From CAZBWE01 sp964568985 (lineage in GTDB: Bacteria > Planctomycetota > Phycisphaerae > Sedimentisphaerales > Anaerobacaceae): 12,476 nt of DNA. Position numbers and translations under genes: made by a program. How positions within the stretch are numbered: the first letter of the stretch is position 1; every line of letters starts with the position of its first letter. The stretch spans positions 1 to 12,476 of the forward strand of contig CAZMSP010000064.1 in NCBI GenBank assembly GCA_964568985.1. The letters are read 5' to 3'. Positions 6,448 through 12,476 of the stretch are shown here, piece after piece. A model generated the notes under the pieces. That model did not search any database. It saw only the letters and a list, made by a program, of their open reading frames with translations, and was not told the DNA's origin.

Positions 6448-6956
6448 TTGAGCAACGCCCTCCAGAATACAGATGTGGTATCGGCACCGATATCCACAGG
6501 ATAGTCGAGGGCAGAAAGCTAATGCTTGGCGGTGTTTATGTGCCGTACCCCGCAGGACTGGCCGGCTATAGCGATGGTGACGTCGCTCTGCACGCTATAA
6601 TCGATGCACTGCTTGGGGCAAGCGGAATGGGTGATATAGGGGCGATGTTCCCAGATACCGACCCAAAATTCAAAGATGCAGACAGCAAGCAGCTTTTATT
6701 TATTGTAAAGGAGAAGCTCGAAGAAAAACAATGGGAAGTGGTTAATGTTGATTTAATAATACACACGGAGCAGCCGAACTTAAAGCCGGTCAAAGGGCAG
6801 ATTAAACGATGCATTGCCGAGCTTTTAGGGATTGATTTTACGGCGGTGAACGTCAAAGCAAAGACAAATGAGCAACTCGGTGATATCGGGGCTGGCGAAG
6901 CAATGGCCGCTACGGCTATAGCACTGTTGAAAAAGAAACAAAAACGAACTTTATAA
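6444..6956 (+). CDS. ispF: 2-C-methyl-D-erythritol 2,4-cyclodiphosphate synthase, with altered active-site positions
   Basis: Cyclises CDP-methylerythritol 2-phosphate with release of CMP in the MEP isoprenoid pathway; trimeric zinc enzyme. 170 residues from a GTG that overlaps the hisB stop (GTGA); GAAGGGA five bases upstream supports this start. Zinc ligands are present: Asp and His in GTDIHR, and His in GDVALH. GDIGAMFPDTDPKFKDAD carries the catalytic Asp, and NVKAKTNEQLG retains the Thr equivalent to E. coli T133. Oddities: the family GHSDGDV motif reads GYSDGDV, replacing the conserved active-site His (E. coli H34) with Tyr. Near the C-terminus, GFTGRGE is GDIGAGE, losing the Phe and Arg that line the trimer cavity, and the cytidine-contact APK is QPN. 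The fold call is secure; full activity is an inference. Confidence 0.95.
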   Translation: MIEQRPPEYRCGIGTDIHRIVEGRKLMLGGVYVPYPAGLAGYSDGDVALHAIIDALLGASGMGDIGAMFPDTDPKFKDADSKQLLFIVKEKLEEKQWEVVNVDLIIHTEQPNLKPVKGQIKRCIAELLGIDFTAVNVKAKTNEQLGDIGAGEAMAATAIALLKKKQKRTL

Positions 6957-7203
6957 CGTTTAATATAACACGGATAAAATATGAGACCGGAAAACCGGTG
7001 AAAAAGGGCAAAAACCTTCAAATTGACTACTTAAGAAAATTGCTAAAAAAATTAAAAAAGTGTTTGTAGATGTGCCCTTAAGAAGGTATCATACCCGCCA
7101 ATATACTAAAAACGTAGATAATAGCCTGTGTCAACTCTTGCTAATGGGATTTATTGCAGGGTTGCGAAACTAATTCCTAATTCAATTTAGGGAGGTAAAA
7201 CAA
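6957..7203. other. AT-rich spacer and leader before acpP
   Basis: No gene is seen. A small hairpin, ACCGG and CCGGT around AAAA, lies at 6986-6999, too short and without a T-tract to be a convincing terminator of hisC-hisB-ispF. AAGGGCA near 7004 and TGCCCTT at 7073-7079 are complementary over a distance of about 65 bases. The high A/T content at 7020-7070 and the strong Shine-Dalgarno at its end suggest that a new transcript starts here. Confidence 0.45.
7064..7092 (+). promoter_or_regulatory. Weak candidate promoter for acpP-fabF
   Basis: TATCAT at 7087-7092 matches five of six bases of the -10 consensus. TTGTAG at 7064-7069 sits at the ideal 17-base spacing but keeps only the TTG of the -35. 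It lies about 112 bases before the acpP start, just after an A-rich tract that could act as an upstream element. Confidence 0.3.
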
Positions 7204-7476
7204 GTGAGTGTTGATGAGATAGATGCTCAGGCAATTGAAAAAAAAGTTATCGAAATAATTAGTGAGCAAATGGGCGTCGACAAAGCTGAGATAACACGTG
7301 AGACCTCGTTTATTAACGATTTGAACGCTGACTCTTTGGATACTGTTGAGCTTGTTATGGAGTTCGAAGACGAGTTTGATATGAGTATTCCGGACGAGGA
7401 AGCCGAAAAAATCCAGACCGTCGGTGCCTCAATCGATTACATTATCAATATCGCACAATCCAAAAACAAAGAGTAG
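7204..7476 (+). CDS. acpP: Acyl carrier protein
   Basis: Small acidic carrier that holds the growing acyl chain on a 4'-phosphopantetheine arm during fatty acid synthesis in the cytosol. The 90 residues include the four-helix ACP fold and the attachment motif NADSLDTVEL, with Ser44 as the phosphopantetheine site, followed by the acidic recognition helix EFEDEFDMSIPDEEAEK. The protein is about 12 residues longer than the 78 of E. coli ACP, mainly at the N-terminus. The GTG start is fixed by a strong Shine-Dalgarno, AGGGAGGT at 7189-7196, 7 bases upstream, the best in the window together with that of the secreted protein. fabF begins 14 bases after the stop, a common ACP-KAS II pairing. Confidence 0.98.
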   Translation: MSVDEIDAQAIEKKVIEIISEQMGVDKAEITRETSFINDLNADSLDTVELVMEFEDEFDMSIPDEEAEKIQTVGASIDYIINIAQSKNKE

Positions 7477-7490
7477 CGAATAGCTTTAGC

Positions 7491-8735
7491 ATGAAAAGAC
7501 GCCGAGTTGTTATTACAGGCTTGGGCTGTATTACCGCTTTAGCCGAATCCGTCAATGGACTTTTCGCCTCTCTTTGCGAGGGTAGAAGCGGAGTTTCTAC
7601 AATAGAATCCTTTGACACCGGCACATACCCCGTGAAGTTCGGCGGCGAAGTAAAAGCTTTCGATGTGACCAAATACATCGACCATAGAGAAGGCAGGCGG
7701 ATGGACCGCTTCTCACAGTTTGCCATCGCTGCCGCCATCCAGGCCGTAGAGGATAGTGCTCTGGATTTCTCAAAAGAGGATGTTCATCGAGTCGGTGCCA
7801 TCGTAGGAACGGGCATAGGGGGCATCAAGGAAATAGAAGACCAGCACATAAGGCTGCGGGACAAAGGTATAAGGCAGGTTTCGCCTTTCACTGTTCCGAA
7901 GCTTATGGCTAACGCCGCCAGTGGCAATATTGCCATTCGTTATGGCCTGAAGGGACCCAATTTTGCTGTAACCAGCGCCTGCGCTTCTGGTAATCACGCT
8001 ATCGGTGAAGCTTTTTGCAATATTATTGCCGGCCGAAGTGACATTGTCATAACCGGTGGTGCAGAGGCCGCTCTTACGCCGATAGGACTCGCTTCATTTT
8101 GCGCCGCAAGGTCTCTAAGTACTCGAAACGACAATCCCCCGGTTGCCTCAAGGCCGTTTGATAAAGACAGAGACGGCTTCGTACTTTCTGAAGGCGCCGG
8201 CATTCTGGTTTTAGAGGAATATGAACACGCAAAAAAACGCAACGCAAACATATATGCGGAGTTGCTCGGTTACAGCGCAACCGATGATGGCCATCACATC
8301 ACCGCGCCGCTGCCGGACGGTGCTGGTGCTGCAAAAGCAATGGAACTGGCCTTAATCGACGCGGCTGTAGAGAAGGAAAAAATTGATTATATCAACGCCC
8401 ACGGCACCGGCACCGAGCTAAATGACATAGCTGAAAGTATAGCCATTACATCCGTCTTTGGCGACATCGCATATAAAATATTAGTAAGTTCAACTAAAAG
8501 CAGTCTCGGTCATCTGCTTGGGGCCAGCGGTGCCGTTGAGCTTATTGTATGCGTAAAAGTCATCAATGAATCGATTATTCCACCCACTATCAACCTCGAG
8601 AATCAGGATGAACGGTGCGACCTGAAAATGGATTATGTGCCGTTGCAGGCCCGTCAGGCAAAGGTCGATATTGCGATGAGCAATTCTTTCGGCTTTGGCG
8701 GTCATAATGCCTGTCTGGTTGTCGGAAAGGTGTAG
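7491..8735 (+). CDS. fabF: Beta-ketoacyl-[acyl-carrier-protein] synthase II
   Basis: Condensing enzyme that elongates acyl-ACP with malonyl-ACP (claisen condensation with loss of CO2) in type II fatty acid synthesis; thiolase-fold homodimer. The 414 residues match KAS II. The Cys-His-His triad is intact: Cys164 in TSACASGNHAIGEAF, His304 in INAHGTGTELND, and His341 in SSLGHLLGASGAVE, with Lys336 just before. The C-terminal NSFGFGGHNACLV loop is typical. The ATG has no Shine-Dalgarno, and the gene starts 14 bases after acpP, so it probably depends on acpP translation. Its substrates link it to accD (malonyl-CoA) and acpP (carrier). KAS II rather than KAS I is preferred from the acpP pairing and the overall sequence, but the split between the two cannot be proven by eye. 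Confidence 0.96.
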   Translation: MKRRRVVITGLGCITALAESVNGLFASLCEGRSGVSTIESFDTGTYPVKFGGEVKAFDVTKYIDHREGRRMDRFSQFAIAAAIQAVEDSALDFSKEDVHRVGAIVGTGIGGIKEIEDQHIRLRDKGIRQVSPFTVPKLMANAASGNIAIRYGLKGPNFAVTSACASGNHAIGEAFCNIIAGRSDIVITGGAEAALTPIGLASFCAARSLSTRNDNPPVASRPFDKDRDGFVLSEGAGILVLEEYEHAKKRNANIYAELLGYSATDDGHHITAPLPDGAGAAKAMELALIDAAVEKEKIDYINAHGTGTELNDIAESIAITSVFGDIAYKILVSSTKSSLGHLLGASGAVELIVCVKVINESIIPPTINLENQDERCDLKMDYVPLQARQAKVDIAMSNSFGFGGHNACLVVGKV

Positions 8736-9043
8736 CGGATAATTCAACACAGGTTTTACAAAGCTTGCGAAGTCTTAAATCGACCTGTTTTCCTTCCCCT
8801 GCCGAATCTTCGGAAATCAATTTCAATGGTAAATTACGCCAAACTTAAAAAATTTTCTATGATTTGTATCGCAGCAAATCTATTCGCTCGCTGAATATCC
8901 ACGATTTCCCAGCGGAATTGCCGTTTTCCGATGATAGCAATTTTGCTAAGGCATTAAGTACACTTAAGTTATGGAATTCAGTTAAAGAGGCCACAGAAAG
9001 ACTAAAACCAGAAAAACAATCAATCGGCGGGGAGTTTGGGTAG
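8708..9043 (+). pseudogene. Possible degenerate coding remnant after fabF
   Basis: Not a recognised gene. One forward frame is open from 8708 to 8845, is broken by TAA at 8846-8848, and is open again from 8849 to the TAG at 9041-9043. The second part reads like protein (for example LNIHDFPAELPFSD and LKLWNSVKEATERLKPEK), with a charged helix-like C-terminus, but has no ATG start; TTG at 8864 would give 59 residues. The first part overlaps the end of fabF. It may be a decayed gene or chance. I recognise no family. Confidence 0.2.
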
Positions 9044-9059
9044 TTTGTAAAAATTTTTC

Positions 9060-9089
9060 TTGAACTTAAGCCCTCTAATATGGTATAAA
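9060..9089 (+). promoter_or_regulatory. Candidate extended -10 promoter for the secreted-protein gene
   Basis: TTGAAC at 9060-9065 keeps four of six -35 bases. After 18 bases comes TATAAA at 9084-9089, five of six -10 bases, preceded by TGG, the TGn extended -10 element. Transcription would start near 9096, just before the inverted repeat at 9098-9140, giving a leader of about 350 bases before the ATG at 9445. It is the best promoter-like site in the 8736-9444 gap. Confidence 0.45.
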
Positions 9090-9097
9090 TAACAGGG

Positions 9098-9140
9098 GTG
9101 AAGCCTGTGCCCGCGTAGGCGGGTATATGTAGGTCTTCAC
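9098..9140. repeat. Palindromic repeat with CCCGC-GTAG-GCGGG core
   Basis: The core CCCGC (9110-9114), GTAG, GCGGG (9119-9123) is enclosed by outer pairing of GTGAAG (9098-9103) with CTTCAC (9135-9140) and CCT (9104-9106) with AGG (9131-9133), giving a 43-base hairpin with an internal loop. CCCGCGTAGGCGGG cores are familiar, from memory, as dispersed repeats in several bacterial groups, similar in form to the neisserial dRS3 repeat. Read on the minus strand it gives the peptide HIPAYAGTGF, a frequent false-ORF signature. Confidence 0.6.
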
Positions 9141-9178
9141 GTTTATAATTTGTTAATTTTTTGAGTTTTTTGGTTGAT

Positions 9179-9230
9179 GAGGCATTGTTATGCGAGGTAC
9201 AGGGTCTTGATAAGAACTCTATGCCTCGCA
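9179..9230 (+). promoter_or_regulatory. Possible alternative-stem leader element
   Basis: Two upstream segments compete for one downstream segment. GAGGCAT (9179-9185) pairs perfectly with ATGCCTC (9221-9227), and TGCGAGG (9191-9197) pairs perfectly with CCTCGCA (9224-9230). The targets share four bases, so both stems cannot form fully at once. A small internal hairpin, TCTT-GAT-AAGA, lies between. It sits in the inferred leader of the secreted protein. No known riboswitch class was recognised. Confidence 0.3.
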
Positions 9231-9444
9231 ATTCTGACTATACATACCTTTATTAACAGCTCAATTTGGGCTTTTGAAGGAAGGAGATAGGGCAGGGTCG
9301 GAGAGAAGTTGTGCTGAACAATCACATAATTTGGCGAGGATGAAATTATTATAGGTCTTTTTGTGAAGACAACAAGGTGTTTTTGGTGTGTGGTTAGTTA
9401 AATGTTGTAAGGTAATATGACTCGATTTTCAAAGGAGAATTATT

Positions 9445-12400
9445 ATGTATAAAAGAGTATGTTTTTTAATTTCTTTTGTTTTGGTGCTGTCTCTGGCGTC
9501 CACAACCTATGGCATCCAGCTGGGTAATTTTGAAAACCCCGCAGACCCTAACCATGATGGTTGGAGTGTCGTCGATCCCAATGACCCCAATGTCTTGGTA
9601 GACTACGACGACACGAATGGGGTTACTTTAGGAAGCTATAGTCTCAGGGTTGACTCGAACATGTTCGACCCTAATAACGGCTTTCGATCAGCTCTCCAGT
9701 ACAGCCTGACAGACCACAACATGGTTGATGACTTCAGGCACAATCTCAAGGTCTCGTTAGACGTTACGCGGCTGGCTTCCGAGTGGGTTGCGGAAGATGG
9801 CGGCCAGTATTGCGAGATCTTCCTGGTTGTCCAGGCAGGTAGGGATGGGGACCCTAACGAACCTAACGACCCTAACGAATGGGATTTGTGGTTGCAGTTG
9901 AGTGAAAACGCAGGTTGGAGCCCTGCCGAGGGGAATGAACCGATGAGCGTTACCTACGACTACTCTTTGACTCTCAATCAGATTGACTTTAACAACCTCG
10001 GGTATTTGAATTTTATCTTATGCACAAATTGGGGTGAGTACAACCCCGGCGGTATTTACTATATTGATAATATACAAATGTTCGGCGGTGGGCCGGCTTA
10101 CGATCCGAACCCAGCTGACCGTGCGATAAATATGCCGAGTGAGATTACTCTTAGCTGGACGCCGGGATGCTATGCTGACAAACACGATGTATATTTCGGA
10201 ACTAATTTTAATGATGTAAGCGACGCCAACAGAGCTTCGCACCCTGGCTTACTGTATTACAGTGAGAACTATGCCGCTAATACCTATGTTCTCCCCGACC
10301 TTCTCGATTTCGACCGGACTTACTACTGGCGGATTGATGAGGTCAATGATGCCTGTGCTCCCTACCTGTGGAAAGGTGAGGTCTGGACTTTTGCGACTTC
10401 GTATCTTGGTGGGGGCCTTGTGTTAGGCGACTGGGAAGACGATATGGACGGATGGACGAAAGTCGTCCCCCGTGTCTCGCTAAGCTATAGCACAATTGGG
10501 GTTACGTTGAATGATAAGAGCCTCAGGATACAGTATCCGAGTGGTGAAGATGGCTGGGAGCAGGCTATAGAAATCGAAATTACCAATTTGGGGTTGGTCG
10601 ATGAGTTATTAAACCATGACACCTTCACATTGGACGTGACTTGGCTTACTTCCGACTGGACAGGAGGCGACTGGGCCAAGATCGAGCAGCTGGTTGTCCT
10701 TGGCGAGGGGATTGGTTGGAACGAGTTGGGCTTTCCTGATACTGATACGAGTAATCCTGGTGCTCCTGGTAACTGGAATCTGTCCGGTTTCGGGCGATCT
10801 GATACAAGGACAATCACTTGGGACTACAAAAAACCTGAAGATGTTAATTGGGCTGCTCTTCCTCCAGATCCTGACTACATGCGGTTGATTATCGTCACGA
10901 ATTTTGATACGGCTTTCCCTACCGGGACTTTTTACTTCGACAATGCGCGATTGCTCGATAGCAGACTTGCTCTTAACCCGAAACCACCACATAATGCGAC
11001 GGATGTAGAGTGTAACCCTACTCTGAGCTGGAAATCTGGAAAGTATGCTGACAAACACGATGTATATTTAGGCGACGACTTTTTTGATGTAAGTGACGCC
11101 AACACAGATAATCATAGTCAGCCCGGCTTACTGTATTATAGTGGGGACCAGGATGCTAACAGTTATCCTGTTTCTATTCTTACTCCGGGAAAAACCTATT
11201 ACTGGCGGGTCGATGAGGTCAATGAAGCTGGTCCAGACCCAAAATTCTGGCAGGGAGACATCTGGAGCTTCACGGTTGGTATACCAAGAGCTTCTAATCC
11301 CGTCCCCCCTGATGATGCTAATTTTGTGAGCCCGGTTGTCCAGCTAAGCTGGAGAGAGGACCCCTATACTGACAAGCACGATGTATATTTCGGCATCGAT
11401 TTTAACGATGTAAACGACGCCGACAGAGATAATCATACTCAGCCCGGCTTACTGTATTACAGTGAAGCCCAGGATGCTAACTATTATCCTGTAGGCGGGG
11501 CTCTTTATTTAGATTTCAACCAAGTTTACTACTGGCGGATTGATGAGGTCAATACAGCCGACCCCTGCGTCTGGAAAGGCAGTGTTTGGAGCTTTACGAC
11601 GGCCCCCTATCTTCTTATTGACGATTTTGAGTCGTATAATCCGAGTCTCGCGGGTACATGGATAGCTGGCGGCAATGCGACGGCAAGTCTTTCGGTGAAA
11701 CCAATTCACGAAGGCGAGCAGGCGATGGAGATTGATTACAGCAATGCGGGCGCACCCTATTTTTCAGAGGCCTCTGCCATTGCCAATACGCTAAATAGTC
11801 TTCTTGGCAACAACTGGAGAGCACAAGATGTTAAGGCATTGTCACTATGGTTCCATGGTATTCCAGACCTTTCAGGCAGCTACACCTACGCTGGTGGCAA
11901 ATACACGCTCACCGCTGACGGCATAGGCATACCGGCCACGGGCAAAGCAGATTCCTTCCACTTTGTCTACGGGCTGACCACTAATGCTACCGGGTCGATC
12001 TATGCGAGGGTGCTAAACGTCAAGAACACAGACCCCTATGCCAAGGCCGGTGTGATGATACGCGATACGTTAGACCAGGACGCCAGATTCGGCGCGGTAG
12101 TTGTTACACCGGAAAAAGGAGTTATGTTCCAGTATCGCGCTACCGCGGGCGGTTCTGCCGCGTCCGTAACTAAAACTGGAATCACTGCTCCGTGCTGGGT
12201 AAAGGTGGAATATGTGAAGCAGGGTCCAACAGCTTTTGTTAAAGGCTACTATGCAACTACGGAAGGTGTACCCACGAGCTGGACGGCGATTGGCCAAGCT
12301 CAAGTAACGCTGGGCACGCTAAATCTTGGTCTGTGCGCTACCAGTAGTTCTTATGATAAGATGTGTACAGCCAGAATATCTGACGTTACCACGCTTCCAG

Positions 12401-12476
12401 TTACCGCTCTAACTAACAATCAGGACATCGGCAGGGTTTACAATGACGCTGCGCCGATGTATGTGGTTCTGGAAGA
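9445..12476 (+). CDS. Large secreted multidomain protein with three KHDVYFG modules, 3' end beyond the window
   Basis: The frame is open for at least 1,010 codons with no stop, so the protein is larger than what is seen. The start is firm: ATG at 9445 after AAAGGAGAA (9431-9439). Residues 1-23 form a signal peptide (basic KR, hydrophobic core LISFVLVLSLA, small residues before IQL). Then come a beta-rich CBM-like domain (~24-217, ending YYIDNIQMFG), KHDVYFG module 1 (~220-318), a second CBM-like domain (~325-506, ending FYFDNARL), modules 2 (~511-612) and 3 (~616-719), and a concanavalin-like domain opening IDDFESYN at ~723. That last domain seems to be interrupted at ~807-995 by a second beta-sandwich (IYARVLNVKNTDPYAKAGVMIRDTL, resembling DUF1349/LamG-type domains) and to resume at AAPMYVVLE. 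No catalytic motif is visible. A role in polysaccharide binding or at the cell surface is inferred. It looks unlike its housekeeping neighbours. Confidence 0.93.
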   Translation, partial: MYKRVCFLISFVLVLSLASTTYGIQLGNFENPADPNHDGWSVVDPNDPNVLVDYDDTNGVTLGSYSLRVDSNMFDPNNGFRSALQYSLTDHNMVDDFRHNLKVSLDVTRLASEWVAEDGGQYCEIFLVVQAGRDGDPNEPNDPNEWDLWLQLSENAGWSPAEGNEPMSVTYDYSLTLNQIDFNNLGYLNFILCTNWGEYNPGGIYYIDNIQMFGGGPAYDPNPADRAINMPSEITLSWTPGCYADKHDVYFGTNFNDVSDANRASHPGLLYYSENYAANTYVLPDLLDFDRTYYWRIDEVNDACAPYLWKGEVWTFATSYLGGGLVLGDWEDDMDGWTKVVPRVSLSYSTIGVTLNDKSLRIQYPSGEDGWEQAIEIEITNLGLVDELLNHDTFTLDVTWLTSDWTGGDWAKIEQLVVLGEGIGWNELGFPDTDTSNPGAPGNWNLSGFGRSDTRTITWDYKKPEDVNWAALPPDPDYMRLIIVTNFDTAFPTGTFYFDNARLLDSRLALNPKPPHNATDVECNPTLSWKSGKYADKHDVYLGDDFFDVSDANTDNHSQPGLLYYSGDQDANSYPVSILTPGKTYYWRVDEVNEAGPDPKFWQGDIWSFTVGIPRASNPVPPDDANFVSPVVQLSWREDPYTDKHDVYFGIDFNDVNDADRDNHTQPGLLYYSEAQDANYYPVGGALYLDFNQVYYWRIDEVNTADPCVWKGSVWSFTTAPYLLIDDFESYNPSLAGTWIAGGNATASLSVKPIHEGEQAMEIDYSNAGAPYFSEASAIANTLNSLLGNNWRAQDVKALSLWFHGIPDLSGSYTYAGGKYTLTADGIGIPATGKADSFHFVYGLTTNATGSIYARVLNVKNTDPYAKAGVMIRDTLDQDARFGAVVVTPEKGVMFQYRATAGGSAASVTKTGITAPCWVKVEYVKQGPTAFVKGYYATTEGVPTSWTAIGQAQVTLGTLNLGLCATSSSYDKMCTARISDVTTLPVTALTNNQDIGRVYNDAAPMYVVLE
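9850..9879 (+). repeat. Tandem DPNE/PN coding repeat
   Basis: The codons for DPNEPNDPNE repeat a CCTAACGAM unit three times inside the first CBM-like domain of the secreted protein; DPNDPN also occurs near residue 45. DPN-rich low-complexity linkers are frequent in secreted proteins of Phycisphaerae-like planctomycetes, as I recall, and may bind calcium through their Asp/Asn content. The unit length allows expansion by slippage without a frameshift. Confidence 0.6.
10102..10398 (+). repeat. KHDVYFG module, copy 1
   Basis: First of three modules of about 100 residues, probably fibronectin-III or Ig-like. It contains LSWTPG, ADKHDVYFGTNFNDVSDAN, PGLLYYS, TYYWRIDEVN and ends VWTFAT. It is separated from copies 2 and 3 by a CBM-like domain. 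Confidence 0.8.
10975..11280 (+). repeat. KHDVYFG module, copy 2
   Basis: The same module as copy 1: LSWKSG, ADKHDVYLG, DVSDAN, QPGLLYYS, TYYWRVDEVNEAGP, ending IWSFTV. The 21 bases encoding ADKHDVY (11047-11067) are identical to those in copy 1 (10174-10194). Confidence 0.8.
11290..11601 (+). repeat. KHDVYFG module, copy 3
   Basis: Directly follows copy 2: LSWREDPYTDKHDVYFG, FNDVNDAD, HTQPGLLYYS, VYYWRIDEVN, ending VWSFTT. The stretch encoding QPGLLYYS differs from copy 2 by a single synonymous base, which indicates recent duplication or gene conversion. Confidence 0.8.

Noticed and set aside
6986..6999. Hairpin ACCGG-AAAA-CCGGT as an intrinsic terminator after ispF
   Set aside because: The stem is only five pairs and no T-tract follows.
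8857..9231. 124-codon ORF on the minus strand
   Set aside because: It runs through the 9098-9140 palindrome, producing the typical false peptide HIPAYAGTGF, and shows no domain or ribosome site.
9060..9444. c-di-GMP (GEMM) or other known riboswitch in the leader
   Set aside because: I looked for conserved core motifs of common classes and found none.
10485..11058. Antisense ORFs across the secreted-protein gene
   Set aside because: The + strand frame is continuous for over 3 kb with a signal peptide and repeated modules; the antisense frames are by-products.

Overview
The window looks like a chromosomal segment from a member of the Planctomycetota, most likely a Phycisphaerae-type lineage known mainly from environmental genomes. 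This is inferred from four things: the GAPDH carries the KGGYGDHL segment I associate with planctomycetes, several genes lack a clear Shine-Dalgarno sequence, short palindromic repeats are scattered between and even inside genes, and the window ends in a very large secreted protein with DPN-rich spacers and repeated KHDVYFG / YYWRIDEVN modules. No search was run, so the taxonomy is an inference.

Layout, all genes on the + strand. Positions 1-3987 hold central carbon and lipid genes: the 3' part of gap (GAPDH), pgk, rpe and accD. A repeat-rich gap separates gap from pgk. Positions 3988-4690 are mostly non-coding and AT-rich. They hold two palindromes, two candidate promoters and a 73-codon ORF that looks like the amputated N-terminus of a TonB-dependent receptor. 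Positions 4733-6956 hold hisC, hisB and ispF, which look like one transcript behind a TATAAT promoter: hisB has its own Shine-Dalgarno and overlaps ispF by 4 bases. Positions 7204-8735 hold acpP and fabF, 14 bases apart, behind a 247-base gap. Positions 8736-9444 have no convincing gene but contain an extended -10 promoter candidate and a roughly 350-base leader with inverted repeats. From 9445 to the window end runs a single open frame of at least 1,010 codons with no stop, encoding a secreted multidomain protein.

How the genes fit together: gap and pgk are consecutive glycolytic/gluconeogenic steps, and rpe links them to the pentose phosphates. accD supplies malonyl-CoA, which is used through acyl carrier protein (acpP) and the condensing enzyme (fabF) for fatty acid synthesis. 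hisC and hisB are two histidine biosynthesis steps, and ispF belongs to the MEP isoprenoid pathway. This is a housekeeping cluster. The secreted protein belongs to a different functional world, probably surface, polysaccharide or adhesion.

The most unusual material is not a new enzyme system. It is (a) the domain-in-domain architecture and recently duplicated modules of the secreted protein, (b) several families of palindromic repeats, including an inverted pair of 7-base-period arrays in the hisC leader and a GC-rich palindrome apparently inserted in frame inside hisC, (c) a possible alternative-stem leader upstream of the secreted protein, and (d) the truncated TonB-receptor-like ORF. I did not find CRISPR arrays, tRNA or rRNA genes, transposases or a recognisable defence system.
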